A program made the position numbers and the translations under genes. The notes under the pieces were generated by a model. That model searched no databases and was not told the origin of the DNA. It saw only the letters and a program-made list of their open reading frames with translations. This document shows, piece after piece, positions 27,128-35,974 of a DNA stretch of 64,000 nucleotides. Origin of the DNA: Winogradskyella endarachnes (lineage in GTDB: Bacteria; Bacteroidota; Bacteroidia; Flavobacteriales; Flavobacteriaceae). The stretch's first letter is position 1, and the number at the start of each line of letters is the position of its first letter. The stretch spans positions 310,001 through 374,000 of the forward strand of contig NZ_WOWS01000003.1 in the NCBI RefSeq assembly GCF_009741275.1, written 5' to 3'.

Positions 27128-27141
27128 CGAAAACGTTTGCG
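27128..27141. promoter_or_regulatory. LacI-type operator
   Basis: CGAAAACGTTTGCG is a near-perfect palindrome (CGnAAACGTTTnCG) with a central CpG, the form bound by LacI/CcpA/MalR-type regulators. It lies about 110 bases before the susC start and 146 bases before the lacI-family gene, so it can control both. Confidence 0.65.
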
Positions 27142-27286
27142 TGTTAAAAACTTTTAAATAAAAATGATATTATTAAGAAAATAATGGAAAAAATAAAGGA
27201 TTTTTACTTTTTAGAATTAATTTTAGGATATCAATAATTTTTAATAAGAATTTACGTTCCAAATTTGTTTCAAATTTTAAGATAAA

Positions 27287-28333
27287 ATGAGAAAAAAAAT
27301 CACTTTAAAGCAAATAGCAAGAGAATTAGATGTATCTATTTCTACCGTATCAAAAGCTTTAAAAAATAGCAAGGAAATTAGTGCAGATACTATTCAAAAA
27401 GTGCAAGCTTTTGCTAAATTGTATAATTATAGACCAAATAATATTGCACTTAGTTTAAAAAATAAAAAAACTAATACAATTGGGATTATAATACCAGAGA
27501 TTGTTCATCATTTCTTTTCTAAGGTTATTAGAGGTGTAGAATTGGTGGCTAATAACAGAGGGTATAATGTAATAATTGGTTTGTCTAACGAGTCTTTTTC
27601 TAAAGAAGTCATTAATATGGAAATGCTTGCTAATGGCAGTATAGATGGGTTTATTCTTTCCATGTCTAAAGAAACGTTACAACAACAAGATTATCATCAT
27701 TATAACGAGACTATGAATCAAGGTATGCCTATTGTTATGTTTGATAGAGTAGTGTCTGAAATTAAATGTGATAAAGTTATTGTTGATGATTTTAATGGCG
27801 CTAAAAACGCCGTACAAAAATTAATATCTAATAAATGCAAACATATAGCGCTTATTACCACTAGAGACTATGTTAGTGTTGGTAGATTAAGAACACAAGG
27901 GTATTTGCAGGCCTTAGAAGAAAATAAAATTACACCTCAGGCAGAGTTAATTCTAAAAATGGATGATACCCTAGATTATGAGGTACATTTAGAGAAATTA
28001 GAAGGAGAAATTGAGCAACTTTTTATGGCTCATAAAGAGATAGATGCTGTATTTGCAGTAAATGAACTCTACGCATTATCCGCTATGAAAGTAGCAAGAA
28101 GAATGGGATTAAATGTACCAAACGATATACAGGTTATTGGTTTTACAGATGGTGTATTGTCTAAGCATTCAACACCTAGTTTAACTACAGTTAGTCAGCA
28201 CGCACAGTTAATGGGAGAACGCGCTGCAGATTTGTTAATTGATAAAATTGAAAAAGAATTTGAAACTGAAGAAGAACAATTTCAAACCGTGGTAATTAAT
28301 ACCGAATTAGTAGAGCGAGATTCTACCAAATAG
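27287..28333 (+). CDS. LacI-family transcriptional regulator
   Basis: The 348-residue protein has the LacI helix-turn-helix at residues 3-24 (ITLKQIARELDVSISTVSKA), a hinge region (YNYRPNNIALSLK), and a periplasmic-binding-protein-like sensor domain (TIGIIIPEIVHHFFSKVIRG; later VIGFTDGVLSKHSTPSLTTV). It most likely senses a maltose-related sugar or sugar phosphate and controls both arms of the glucan locus. It stands between the divergent arms. A LacI-type palindrome lies upstream, and a 17-bp repeated word lies on both sides of the gene. Whether it represses or activates cannot be told; many Bacteroidota LacI-family regulators of maltose loci are activators or dual regulators. Confidence 0.92.
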   Translation: MRKKITLKQIARELDVSISTVSKALKNSKEISADTIQKVQAFAKLYNYRPNNIALSLKNKKTNTIGIIIPEIVHHFFSKVIRGVELVANNRGYNVIIGLSNESFSKEVINMEMLANGSIDGFILSMSKETLQQQDYHHYNETMNQGMPIVMFDRVVSEIKCDKVIVDDFNGAKNAVQKLISNKCKHIALITTRDYVSVGRLRTQGYLQALEENKITPQAELILKMDDTLDYEVHLEKLEGEIEQLFMAHKEIDAVFAVNELYALSAMKVARRMGLNVPNDIQVIGFTDGVLSKHSTPSLTTVSQHAQLMGERAADLLIDKIEKEFETEEEQFQTVVINTELVERDSTK

Positions 28334-28343
28334 AAATTTATCA

Positions 28344-28372
28344 TTGTTGTATTAAAATCTTTTATATCTTTG
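28344..28372 (+). promoter_or_regulatory. Promoter of the maltose-utilisation operon
   Basis: TTG (28344-28346), 18 bases, TATCTTTG (28365-28372) fits the -33/-7 consensus. Predicted transcription starts near 28379, at the first base of a 12-bp inverted repeat, about 85 bases before the transporter ATG. Confidence 0.7.
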
Positions 28373-28379
28373 TGCAATA

Positions 28380-28435
28380 ATCAAAACTTATATTTTCACT
28401 TCTCATAAATAAGTTTTGATAAGTTAAGCTTATCA
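28380..28435 (+). promoter_or_regulatory. Double inverted repeat in the maltose-operon leader
   Basis: ATCAAAACTTAT (28380-28391) and ATAAGTTTTGAT (28409-28420) are perfect 12-base arms. TGATAAG (28417-28423) and CTTATCA (28429-28435) form a second palindrome that shares bases with the first, so only one can fold at a time in RNA. The loop of the first holds copy 2 of the 17-bp word (28388-28404). It could be a leader structure, an operator, or both. Confidence 0.5.
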
Positions 28436-28464
28436 GAATAGTATTAATTTTAATATACTATTTA

Positions 28465-29820
28465 ATGGAAAAGCGTAAATTAAGTTTCTGGCAAATCTGG
28501 AACATGAGTTTTGGATTTCTGGGAATACAGATGGGTTTTGCCCTTCAAAATGCTAACGCAAGCAGAATACTTCAAATTTTCGGAGCAGATGTTCATGAAC
28601 TTTCATGGTTTTGGGTTATTGCACCGCTTATGGGACTTATTGTTCAGCCAATTGTTGGTCATTATAGTGATAAAACTTGGGGAAAACTAGGTAGAAGAAA
28701 GCCTTATTTTTTGGTTGGTGCTATATTAGCGTCTATTGGTTTAATATTAATGCCACAAGCAGATATGTTCATTGCGTTTTTACCAGCACTATGGGTTGGA
28801 GCAGGAATGCTTATGATTATGGATGCTTCGTTTAATATTGCCATGGAGCCATTTCGTGCATTAGTAGGTGATAATTTAAGAACAGACCAACGTACTGCTG
28901 GTTTTAGTATACAAACAGCATTAATTGGTTTTGGTGCCGTAATTGGGTCTTGGTTACCTTATGCTTTAACAAACTGGTTTGGAATTTCAAACGAAACAGT
29001 GGCAGGAGTTGTTCCTGCAAATTTAATTTGGTCCTTTATTATAGGTGCAATTGTTTTAATTGTATCCATCTTAGTGACAGTTATAACGACAAAAGAATAT
29101 TCTCCTGAAGAGCTAAATAGTTTTGAGAATAATCCAAATTCAAAGGATTCAGACGTTATTGTTGAAAAAGAATCAAGCTTGTTTGATATTTTTGAAGACT
29201 TTAAAAAAATGCCTGCAACTATGCGTCAATTAAGTTGGGTGCAATTCTTTTCTTGGTTTGGGTTATTTGGCATGTGGGTTTTTGCAACACCTGCTATTGC
29301 TCAACATATTTATGGCTTACCTTTTACGGATAGTAGTAGTTCTACTTATCAAGATGCTGGTGATTGGATCGGTATTCTTTTTGGAGTCTATAATCTTATT
29401 TCAGCATTTTATGCCTTCGCATTACCTTATATAGCAAAAAACATTGGGAGAAAACGAACACATGCAATATCTCTAGTTATTGGAGGTTTAGGATTGCTAT
29501 CTATTTATATTATGCCAGACAAAAATTGGCTAATTGTTTCAATGGTTGGTGTTGGTATTGCTTGGGCAAGTATATTAGCTATGCCTTATGCAATTTTAGC
29601 GGGTTCTATCTCACCAAAAAAGATGGGTGTTTATATGGGAATATTTAATTTTTTCATTGTAATTCCTCAAATAATTAATGCCTTAATAGGTGGACCACTT
29701 GTAAAATATGCGTATAATAATCACGCTATTTACGCTTTAGTAATGAGTGGTGTTAGTTTTTTAATTGCAGCAGCCTTAGTCTCAAAAGTAAAAGACGTCG
29801 ATGACGTTGTTCAAAAGTAA
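28465..29820 (+). CDS. MFS transporter, maltose-type (GPH/SLC45-like)
   Basis: The 451-residue protein has about twelve membrane segments and features of the GPH/SLC45-like MFS branch: WNMSFGFLGIQMGFALQNAN in helix 1, GHYSDKTWGKLGRRKPYFLV in the helix 2-3 loop, and ALVGDNLRTDQRTAGFSIQT. Members next to maltose phosphorylase genes in Bacteroidota take up maltose or maltooligosaccharides through the inner membrane. It is the first gene of an eight-gene plus-strand operon, 5 bases before pgmB, so the imported sugar is presumably the substrate of the GH65 phosphorylase. Function is inferred from family and context. Confidence 0.87.
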   Translation: MEKRKLSFWQIWNMSFGFLGIQMGFALQNANASRILQIFGADVHELSWFWVIAPLMGLIVQPIVGHYSDKTWGKLGRRKPYFLVGAILASIGLILMPQADMFIAFLPALWVGAGMLMIMDASFNIAMEPFRALVGDNLRTDQRTAGFSIQTALIGFGAVIGSWLPYALTNWFGISNETVAGVVPANLIWSFIIGAIVLIVSILVTVITTKEYSPEELNSFENNPNSKDSDVIVEKESSLFDIFEDFKKMPATMRQLSWVQFFSWFGLFGMWVFATPAIAQHIYGLPFTDSSSSTYQDAGDWIGILFGVYNLISAFYAFALPYIAKNIGRKRTHAISLVIGGLGLLSIYIMPDKNWLIVSMVGVGIAWASILAMPYAILAGSISPKKMGVYMGIFNFFIVIPQIINALIGGPLVKYAYNNHAIYALVMSGVSFLIAAALVSKVKDVDDVVQK

Positions 29821-29825
29821 TAAAA

Positions 29826-30482
29826 ATGAATAAAAAAGGATTTATATTCGATTTAGATGGTGTCATTGTAGATACTGCAAAATATCACTTCTTAGCCTGG
29901 CAACAACTAGCTAAGAGTTTAGATATTGAGTTTACAGAAGAAGAAAACGAACAATTAAAAGGGGTAAGTAGAGTACGCTCTTTAGAAAAAATTCTGGCTT
30001 GGGGAAATAAAACCATTTCTCAAGAACTGTTCGATGACCTTATGGCTAAAAAAAACGAAGAGTATTTAGGGTATATCGCAGAAATGGATGACAGGGAAAT
30101 GTTACCAGATGTACCAAGAGTTTTAAACTTTTTAAAAGCACATAAGCAGCCTATTTCATTGGGTTCGGCAAGTAAAAATGCCAGAACAATTTTAGAGCGT
30201 ATCAACATTATGTCAGATTTTGATGCTATTGTAGATGGCAATGATGTTACCAAAGCAAAGCCAGACCCAGAAGTGTTTTTAATAGCAGCCAAAGAATTAC
30301 ACATGTCGCCAGAAGATTGTATTGTGTTTGAAGATTCGGTTGCTGGTGTTACGGCAGCAAATACTGCAAATATGATTTCTATTGGTATTGGTAGTAAAGA
30401 TGTTTTAGGCCATGCACACTATGTATTCAATGATTTCACAGAAATATCAGATGATTTTATTAAATCCTTAATAGAAAAATAA
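29826..30482 (+). CDS. pgmB: Beta-phosphoglucomutase
   Basis: The 218-residue HAD-superfamily enzyme converts beta-glucose 1-phosphate to glucose 6-phosphate in the cytoplasm. The first HAD motif is FIFDLDGVIVDTAKYH, with D9 as the nucleophile and D11 as acid/base. The cap-domain motif GVSRVRSLEKIL matches the substrate-specificity loop of beta-phosphoglucomutases, and GSASKNA and DCIVFEDSVAGVTAA supply motifs II and IV. It lies between the transporter and the GH65 phosphorylase, the standard arrangement for maltose phosphorylysis, because the phosphorylase releases beta-glucose 1-phosphate. Confidence 0.94.
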   Translation: MNKKGFIFDLDGVIVDTAKYHFLAWQQLAKSLDIEFTEEENEQLKGVSRVRSLEKILAWGNKTISQELFDDLMAKKNEEYLGYIAEMDDREMLPDVPRVLNFLKAHKQPISLGSASKNARTILERINIMSDFDAIVDGNDVTKAKPDPEVFLIAAKELHMSPEDCIVFEDSVAGVTAANTANMISIGIGSKDVLGHAHYVFNDFTEISDDFIKSLIEK

Positions 30483-30573
30483 TAAACAATTAAATGATTG
30501 GATTGTGTCTTCGAGGTACTTTAGAGATATTAAAAAATAATACCGAACAAAATCCAATAAATAAACCATTACA

Positions 30574-32880
30574 ATGAACCTAGATTACATCATACCAAAT
30601 AATTGGTCAATCATAGAAGAAGGCTTTAATCCAGACCAAGTAAAAGCCTCAGAAAGTTTATTTAGCATAGGAAATGGTGCTATGGGACAACGTGCTAATT
30701 TTGAAGAAAAATACTCAGGACCAACATTTCAAGGAAGTTACATTGCAGGTGTATATTATCCAGATAAAACCAGAGTTGGTTGGTGGAAAAACGGTTATCC
30801 AGAATATTTCGCAAAAGTATTAAACGCACCAAATTGGATTGGTATTAATGTTACTGTTAATAACGAAGAACTCGATTTGTACACTTGTAAAGCGGTGAAA
30901 AACTTTAGAAGAGAACTCAACATGCAAGAAGGTTGGTTGTCTCGTAGTTTTGTAGCTACACTGCAAAATGATATAGAGGTTGAAGTACAAACCACAAGAT
31001 TTCTAAGTTTAGATTTAGATGAAGTTGGTGCAATTGATTTCAAAATTACACCACTTAATTCAGATGCAGAAATTACGTTTCAGCCGTATTTAGATTCGGG
31101 TATTACAAACGAAGATACCAACTGGGACGATAAGTTTTGGGACACACTAAATGTAAGTCACGAAAATAACCAAGCGTTCATTCAGGCAAAAACCATGAAA
31201 ACAGATTTTTACACCTGCACTTTCATGGAATCTCAGGTATATATAGATGGAAAATCGGTTGTAACTGAACCTGCTTTTTCTTCAGATTCAAATTTAGCTT
31301 CATTTAGTTATACATATAGCGTTAAGCAAAATGAAACGTATGCAATTCATAAATTTGGTGGTTATACAGTAGACCGCAACCATAATAAAAATGAATTAAT
31401 TACCGCTGCAAAATCGAGTTTAAGTAAAGCAACAACAGCTGGATTTGTACAATTATTAGAAAACCAAAAGCAAGCTTGGGCTAAAATTTGGGATATGGCA
31501 GACATCACTATAGAAGGCGATGTAAAAGCACAACAAGGTATTCGTTTTAATATTTTTCATCTCAACCAAACATACTCAGGCAAAGATGCTACATTAAATA
31601 TCGGGCCAAAAGGATTTACTGGCGAGAAATATGGAGGAAGCACGTATTGGGATACCGAAGCCTATTGTATTCCTTTTTACATGGCAACCAAAGACCAAGA
31701 AGTAGCCAGAAACTTATTAACTTACAGATATAATCACTTAGAAAAAGCCATTGAAAATGCCGAAAAGCTTGGCTTTAAAAATGGTGCGGCACTATACCCA
31801 ATGGTAACCATGAATGGTGAAGAGTGCCATAACGAATGGGAAATTACCTTTGAAGAAATCCACAGAAATGGAGCCATTGCCTTTGCCATTTTTAACTACT
31901 ACAGATATACAGGAGACTTCAGTTATATTCCAGAAATGGGACTCGAAGTATTAATCGGAATTGCACGTTTTTGGCACCAGAGAGCCAATTTTTCTGGGCA
32001 AAAAAACAAGTATGTGATTCTTGGTGTAACTGGTCCTAATGAATACGAAAACAATATAAATAACAATTGGTACACTAACTATATTGCTAAATGGTGTATT
32101 GATTATACTGTTGAAACGATACAAAAAGTTAAAGAAGGTTACGGCGATGATTATAAGCGAATAGCTGGAAAAACAAAAATCTCACACGAGGAATTAGCGC
32201 AATGGAAAAAAGTAGCAGACAACATGTATTTTCCATATTCCGAAGAAAAGAATGTATACCTACAACAAGATGGTTTCTTAGACAAAGAATTAATTACGGT
32301 TGCCGATTTAGATAAATCACAACGACCAATTAATCAAAAATGGTCTTGGGACAGAATTTTACGTTCGCCATATATAAAACAAGCCGATTTGCTTCAAGGT
32401 ATGTATTTCTTTGAAGATAAATTTACAACTGAAGAACTAGAGCGTCATTTCGATTTTTACGAGCCATTTACAGTACACGAAAGTTCATTATCGCCTTGTG
32501 TACACAGCATACAAGCAGCTAAGTTAGATAGAATGGAGCAAGCCTATACCTTCTATTTAAGAACGTCGCGTTTAGATTTAGATGATTATAACCACGAAGT
32601 TCACGAAGGTTTACACATTACCTCAATGGCTGGTACTTGGATGAGTATTGTTGAAGGTTTTGGTGGTATGCGTGTAAAAAATGACACCTTATCTTTTGAA
32701 CCTAAAATCCCAGAACAATGGAAAGGCTATTCATTTAAAGTAAATTTTAGACATCAAATTATTACAGTAACGGTTAATCAAAATGAAACTCAATTTAAAC
32801 TAGAAGGTGATAAAGATTTAACCATTTCTGTAGATGGAAAAGCTGTAACTATAAGCCCTAACCTATTAGTTACTATTTAA
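30574..32880 (+). CDS. GH65 maltose (or kojibiose/trehalose-type) phosphorylase
   Basis: The 768-residue cytoplasmic enzyme has the GH65 architecture: an N-terminal beta-sandwich (to about 270), then the (alpha/alpha)6 barrel. The general acid is E490 in GVTGPNEYENN, and the phosphate-binding HESSLSP loop and the EAYCIPFYM region are present. GH65 enzymes of this length usually phosphorolyse maltose to glucose and beta-glucose 1-phosphate, which PgmB next door would use. Maltose is the best guess in a locus with three GH13 enzymes and a GH31, but other alpha-glucobioses are possible for the family. An inverted repeat (ATTGGATT/AATCCAAT, 30497-30558) lies in the 91-base gap upstream. Confidence 0.92.
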   Translation: MNLDYIIPNNWSIIEEGFNPDQVKASESLFSIGNGAMGQRANFEEKYSGPTFQGSYIAGVYYPDKTRVGWWKNGYPEYFAKVLNAPNWIGINVTVNNEELDLYTCKAVKNFRRELNMQEGWLSRSFVATLQNDIEVEVQTTRFLSLDLDEVGAIDFKITPLNSDAEITFQPYLDSGITNEDTNWDDKFWDTLNVSHENNQAFIQAKTMKTDFYTCTFMESQVYIDGKSVVTEPAFSSDSNLASFSYTYSVKQNETYAIHKFGGYTVDRNHNKNELITAAKSSLSKATTAGFVQLLENQKQAWAKIWDMADITIEGDVKAQQGIRFNIFHLNQTYSGKDATLNIGPKGFTGEKYGGSTYWDTEAYCIPFYMATKDQEVARNLLTYRYNHLEKAIENAEKLGFKNGAALYPMVTMNGEECHNEWEITFEEIHRNGAIAFAIFNYYRYTGDFSYIPEMGLEVLIGIARFWHQRANFSGQKNKYVILGVTGPNEYENNINNNWYTNYIAKWCIDYTVETIQKVKEGYGDDYKRIAGKTKISHEELAQWKKVADNMYFPYSEEKNVYLQQDGFLDKELITVADLDKSQRPINQKWSWDRILRSPYIKQADLLQGMYFFEDKFTTEELERHFDFYEPFTVHESSLSPCVHSIQAAKLDRMEQAYTFYLRTSRLDLDDYNHEVHEGLHITSMAGTWMSIVEGFGGMRVKNDTLSFEPKIPEQWKGYSFKVNFRHQIITVTVNQNETQFKLEGDKDLTISVDGKAVTISPNLLVTI

Positions 32881-32894
32881 ATAAATAACAATTG

Positions 32895-32930
32895 CCTGTC
32901 GAGTTGTCTAGCTCGACAGGTTTACTTTTT
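32895..32930 (+). terminator. Intra-operon hairpin after the GH65 gene
   Basis: CCTGTCGAG (32895-32903) and CTCGACAGG (32912-32920) form a 9-bp GC-rich perfect stem followed by a T-rich tract. It lies 15 bases after the phosphorylase stop and 18 bases before the next ATG, so it likely reduces expression of the downstream enzymes. Confidence 0.65.
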
Positions 32931-32937
32931 TAGAATT

Positions 32938-34881
32938 ATGAATTTAGCACTTAAACACATTTTAATTTTATTTGTCCTCATTAATGTGTCGTGCAAAAGA
33001 ACATTAGCAGAGGAGCAAGATGCAACAGCACCTGTAACCGAAATCCAAAACGATATTGAAAAAGTGGAGCCACCACATTGGTGGATTGGTTTCAAAAATC
33101 AAGATTTGCAATTATTGATAAAGCATCCTAATATTGGGAAAGCCACAGCAAAAATTAATTATGCTGGTGTTAGCTTAGTAAAAACACATACAGCAGATAG
33201 TCCAAATTATCTGTTTTTAGATTTAGAGATATCTGAAACGGCAAAAGCAGGGCAATTCAATATTACATTTCAGCTTAAAGATGATTCAGAATTAATTCAA
33301 ACGTACGAGTTAAAATCAAGAGAAAAATCAGCAGAAGATTATATCGGTTTTAATAGTAGTGATGCTATTTATCTCATCACACCAGACCGTTTTGCTAATG
33401 CCAATCCAGAAAATGATGAGGTTAAAGGTTTGTTGCAACAAGGCATTGATAGAACCGATGGATATGCAAGGCATGGAGGCGATTTACAAGGAATTACAAA
33501 TCATTTAGATTATATAGAGAATCTTGGCTTTACGGCAATTTGGCCTTGTCCTGTGTTAATAAATGATATGCCAAAAGGTTCTTATCATGGTTACGCAATG
33601 ACTGATTTTTATAAAGTAGACCCACGATTTGGAACTTTAGAAGACTATAAAAAATTAGCGTCAGAGTTAGATTCTAGAGACATGAAACTTATTATGGACC
33701 AAGTTGCCAATCATTGTGGTTTAGAACATTGGTGGATGAAAGATTTACCATTTAAGGATTGGGTGAATTACCAAGAAAATTACGAGAAAAACATCGATAA
33801 TTGGGATAACAAAACCACTATAACCTCTAATCACAGACGAACGTCTAACCAAGATTTATACGCTTCTAAAAAAGATAATGAAGGTATGACGGATGGTTGG
33901 TTTGTATCTAGTATGCCAGATTTAAATCAGCGTAATCCATTTATGGCTAAATACATTATACAGAATAGTATTTGGTGGGTAGAAACTTTAGGATTAGGAG
34001 GCATTCGTCAAGACACGTATCCGTATCCTGATAAAGATTTTATGAGCAATTGGGCAGGTTCAATAATGGCAGAATATCCTAATTTTTCTATCGTAGGCGA
34101 AGAATGGAGTTACAACCCTTTACTTATTGCGTATTGGCAAGATGGTCACAAAAACGCAGATGGCTATGATTCTAATTTAAAATCAACCATGGATTTTGCG
34201 ATGCAAAGAACCATTGTTGAAGCTTTAAATGAAGAAGAATCTTGGGATAAAGGTCTCATAAAAATGTACGAAGGTTTAGCAAACGATTTTGTGTATGCGT
34301 CGCCAAAAGACATTATGGTGTTTCCAGATAATCATGATATGAGTAGAATTTTTACACAATTAGATGGTAACATTACTAATACTAAAATGGCGTTAAGTTA
34401 CCTTTTAATGCTACCTAGAATACCACAAATTTATTACGGAACAGAAATTTTAATGGATGATTTTGATAAACCTGGAGACCATGGATTGATTCGTACTGAT
34501 TTCCCAGGAGGTTGGGAAGGTGATACCGTAAATGCCTTTACAGGTGAAGGGCTTTCTAATGACCAAAAAGACATGCAATTGTATTTAAAGACAGTGCTCA
34601 ACTACAGAAAATCAAGTAAAGCGATTCACCAAGGAAAAACTATTCATTTTGCACCTATCAATGGAATTTATGTTTTAGCAAGAGTTACCGATAACGAAAC
34701 TGTTGTGCATATTATTAATAAAAATGAAACCACTCAAGACTTAGATTTATCTCGATTTGAAGAGTTAGGCTTAAGCGGAAAATCACTGTCTAATATTATT
34801 ACAAAAGAAACAATGATTTGGAATTCTAGCTTAAAATTAGAGGGAAAAGGAAGTACTATTTTAACCACAAAAACGCTATAA
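32938..34881 (+). CDS. GH13 cyclomaltodextrinase/neopullulanase-type lipoprotein (SusA-like)
   Basis: The 647-residue protein carries a lipoprotein signal (LILFVLINVSCKRT). Residues of about 40-130 resemble the cyclomaltodextrinase N-terminal domain (PPHWWIGFKNQDLQLLIKHP). The GH13 barrel has region I DQVANHCG, region II GGIRQDTYPYP (nucleophile Asp), region III IVGEEWSYN (acid/base Glu) and region IV FPDNHDMS, then a small C-terminal beta domain. Enzymes of this form, such as Bacteroides SusA, hydrolyse pullulan, cyclodextrins and maltooligosaccharides in the periplasm. The active site looks complete. It is followed after one base by the esterase gene. Confidence 0.9.
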   Translation: MNLALKHILILFVLINVSCKRTLAEEQDATAPVTEIQNDIEKVEPPHWWIGFKNQDLQLLIKHPNIGKATAKINYAGVSLVKTHTADSPNYLFLDLEISETAKAGQFNITFQLKDDSELIQTYELKSREKSAEDYIGFNSSDAIYLITPDRFANANPENDEVKGLLQQGIDRTDGYARHGGDLQGITNHLDYIENLGFTAIWPCPVLINDMPKGSYHGYAMTDFYKVDPRFGTLEDYKKLASELDSRDMKLIMDQVANHCGLEHWWMKDLPFKDWVNYQENYEKNIDNWDNKTTITSNHRRTSNQDLYASKKDNEGMTDGWFVSSMPDLNQRNPFMAKYIIQNSIWWVETLGLGGIRQDTYPYPDKDFMSNWAGSIMAEYPNFSIVGEEWSYNPLLIAYWQDGHKNADGYDSNLKSTMDFAMQRTIVEALNEEESWDKGLIKMYEGLANDFVYASPKDIMVFPDNHDMSRIFTQLDGNITNTKMALSYLLMLPRIPQIYYGTEILMDDFDKPGDHGLIRTDFPGGWEGDTVNAFTGEGLSNDQKDMQLYLKTVLNYRKSSKAIHQGKTIHFAPINGIYVLARVTDNETVVHIINKNETTQDLDLSRFEELGLSGKSLSNIITKETMIWNSSLKLEGKGSTILTTKTL

Positions 34882-34882
34882 C

Positions 34883-35860
34883 ATGAAACCTATTTTACTA
34901 CTATTATGTGTTAGTTTTTTAATGTTTTCATGTAAAAATGAAACAAAAACGGAAGAAGTAACTTCACCTGAAACAGTAGTTATTGAGGCACCATTAAATT
35001 TTCAACATTTTAAAAGTGCCACACTTTATAAAGGTGAAATTCATAGAATAGATAGTTTCCCATCAAAGTATATTGCACCAAGGCCAGTGGATGTTTGGTT
35101 ACCAGAAAGCTACGTAGAAAACAAAACCTATAATGTGTTGTATATGCATGATGGTCAAATGCTCTTCGATTCACTAACTACATGGAATGAACAAGAATGG
35201 AAAGTAGATGAATGGGCTTCAGTGCTAATGGAAGAAGGGAAAACCAAGGATTTTATAGTGGTCGGTATTCATAATATAGCAGCATTGCGTTGGCAAGATT
35301 TGTTCCCTCAAAAGGCATTCAATTATATAAACGAAGCTGCTAAAGATAGTTTGAAAGACCTCTCAGGTTCAACAAATTTTAAACTTAATGGCGATAATTA
35401 TTTAAAATTTATTGTAGAAGAATTAAAGCCTGTAATAGATAAAACCTATGCTGTTCACACCGACAAAGCACATACATTTGTAATGGGATCAAGTATGGGA
35501 GGCTTAATGTCTATGTATGCTATTTCTGAGTATCCAGATGTTTTTGGAGGTGCTGCATGTTTGTCAACACATTGGCCAGGTGCTATGCCAATGGAAAATA
35601 ATCCGTATCCAGTTGGCATTTTTAAATACATGGATGCCAATTTACCAACAGCAGATGAGCACAAATTGTATTTCGATTATGGAAATGAAACCTTAGACCA
35701 ATATTATCCGCAATATGCACCAAGAGTTGATGCGGTTTTAAAAGCCAAAGGCTATACAAGTTCAGATTCTAAAAACTTATTTTTTGAAGGCACCAATCAT
35801 TCTGAAATCTCTTGGAACCAAAGGTTAGACCAACCTTTAGTCTTTTTGTTAGGACAATAA
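34883..35860 (+). CDS. Esterase-family (alpha/beta hydrolase) lipoprotein
   Basis: The 325-residue protein has a lipoprotein signal (LCVSFLMFSCKNET) and belongs to the esterase D/feruloyl-esterase-like family (PF00756 type): YNVLYMHDGQMLFDS at the start of the fold, the nucleophile elbow FVMGSSMGGLMSMYA (GxSxG) and a C-terminal GTNHSEISW that should supply the catalytic His. It is tightly coupled to the SusA-like gene before it. Its role in an alpha-glucan locus is unclear: it may remove acyl groups from glucan-derived oligosaccharides, or it may act on unrelated esters. Similar esterases are common near GH13 genes in Bacteroidota. Confidence 0.82.
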   Translation: MKPILLLLCVSFLMFSCKNETKTEEVTSPETVVIEAPLNFQHFKSATLYKGEIHRIDSFPSKYIAPRPVDVWLPESYVENKTYNVLYMHDGQMLFDSLTTWNEQEWKVDEWASVLMEEGKTKDFIVVGIHNIAALRWQDLFPQKAFNYINEAAKDSLKDLSGSTNFKLNGDNYLKFIVEELKPVIDKTYAVHTDKAHTFVMGSSMGGLMSMYAISEYPDVFGGAACLSTHWPGAMPMENNPYPVGIFKYMDANLPTADEHKLYFDYGNETLDQYYPQYAPRVDAVLKAKGYTSSDSKNLFFEGTNHSEISWNQRLDQPLVFLLGQ

Positions 35861-35877
35861 TGGTCTCAAATTATCAA

Positions 35878-35908
35878 GACCTAGCAGATTTTTAAAATCT
35901 TGCAGGTC
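35878..35908. repeat. Palindromic intergenic repeat, family A, copy 1
   Basis: An imperfect palindrome running from GACCTAGCAG to CTTGCAGGTC over an AT-rich core. Related elements with a GGTTT/AAACC core occur at 35933-35957, 40278-40304 and 62586-62612. Confidence 0.5.
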
Positions 35909-35932
35909 TAAACATCTAAATAGATACATATG

Positions 35933-35957
35933 CTGCAAGGTTTTAAAAACCAGACAG
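35933..35957. repeat. Palindromic repeat, family A, copy 2
   Basis: CTG-CA-AGGTTTT-A-AAAACC-AGA-CAG forms a palindrome just before the GH31 gene. It overlaps a spurious upstream in-frame ATG (35930) of that gene. Confidence 0.5.
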
Positions 35958-35974
35958 GAATAAATTTAACGAAC

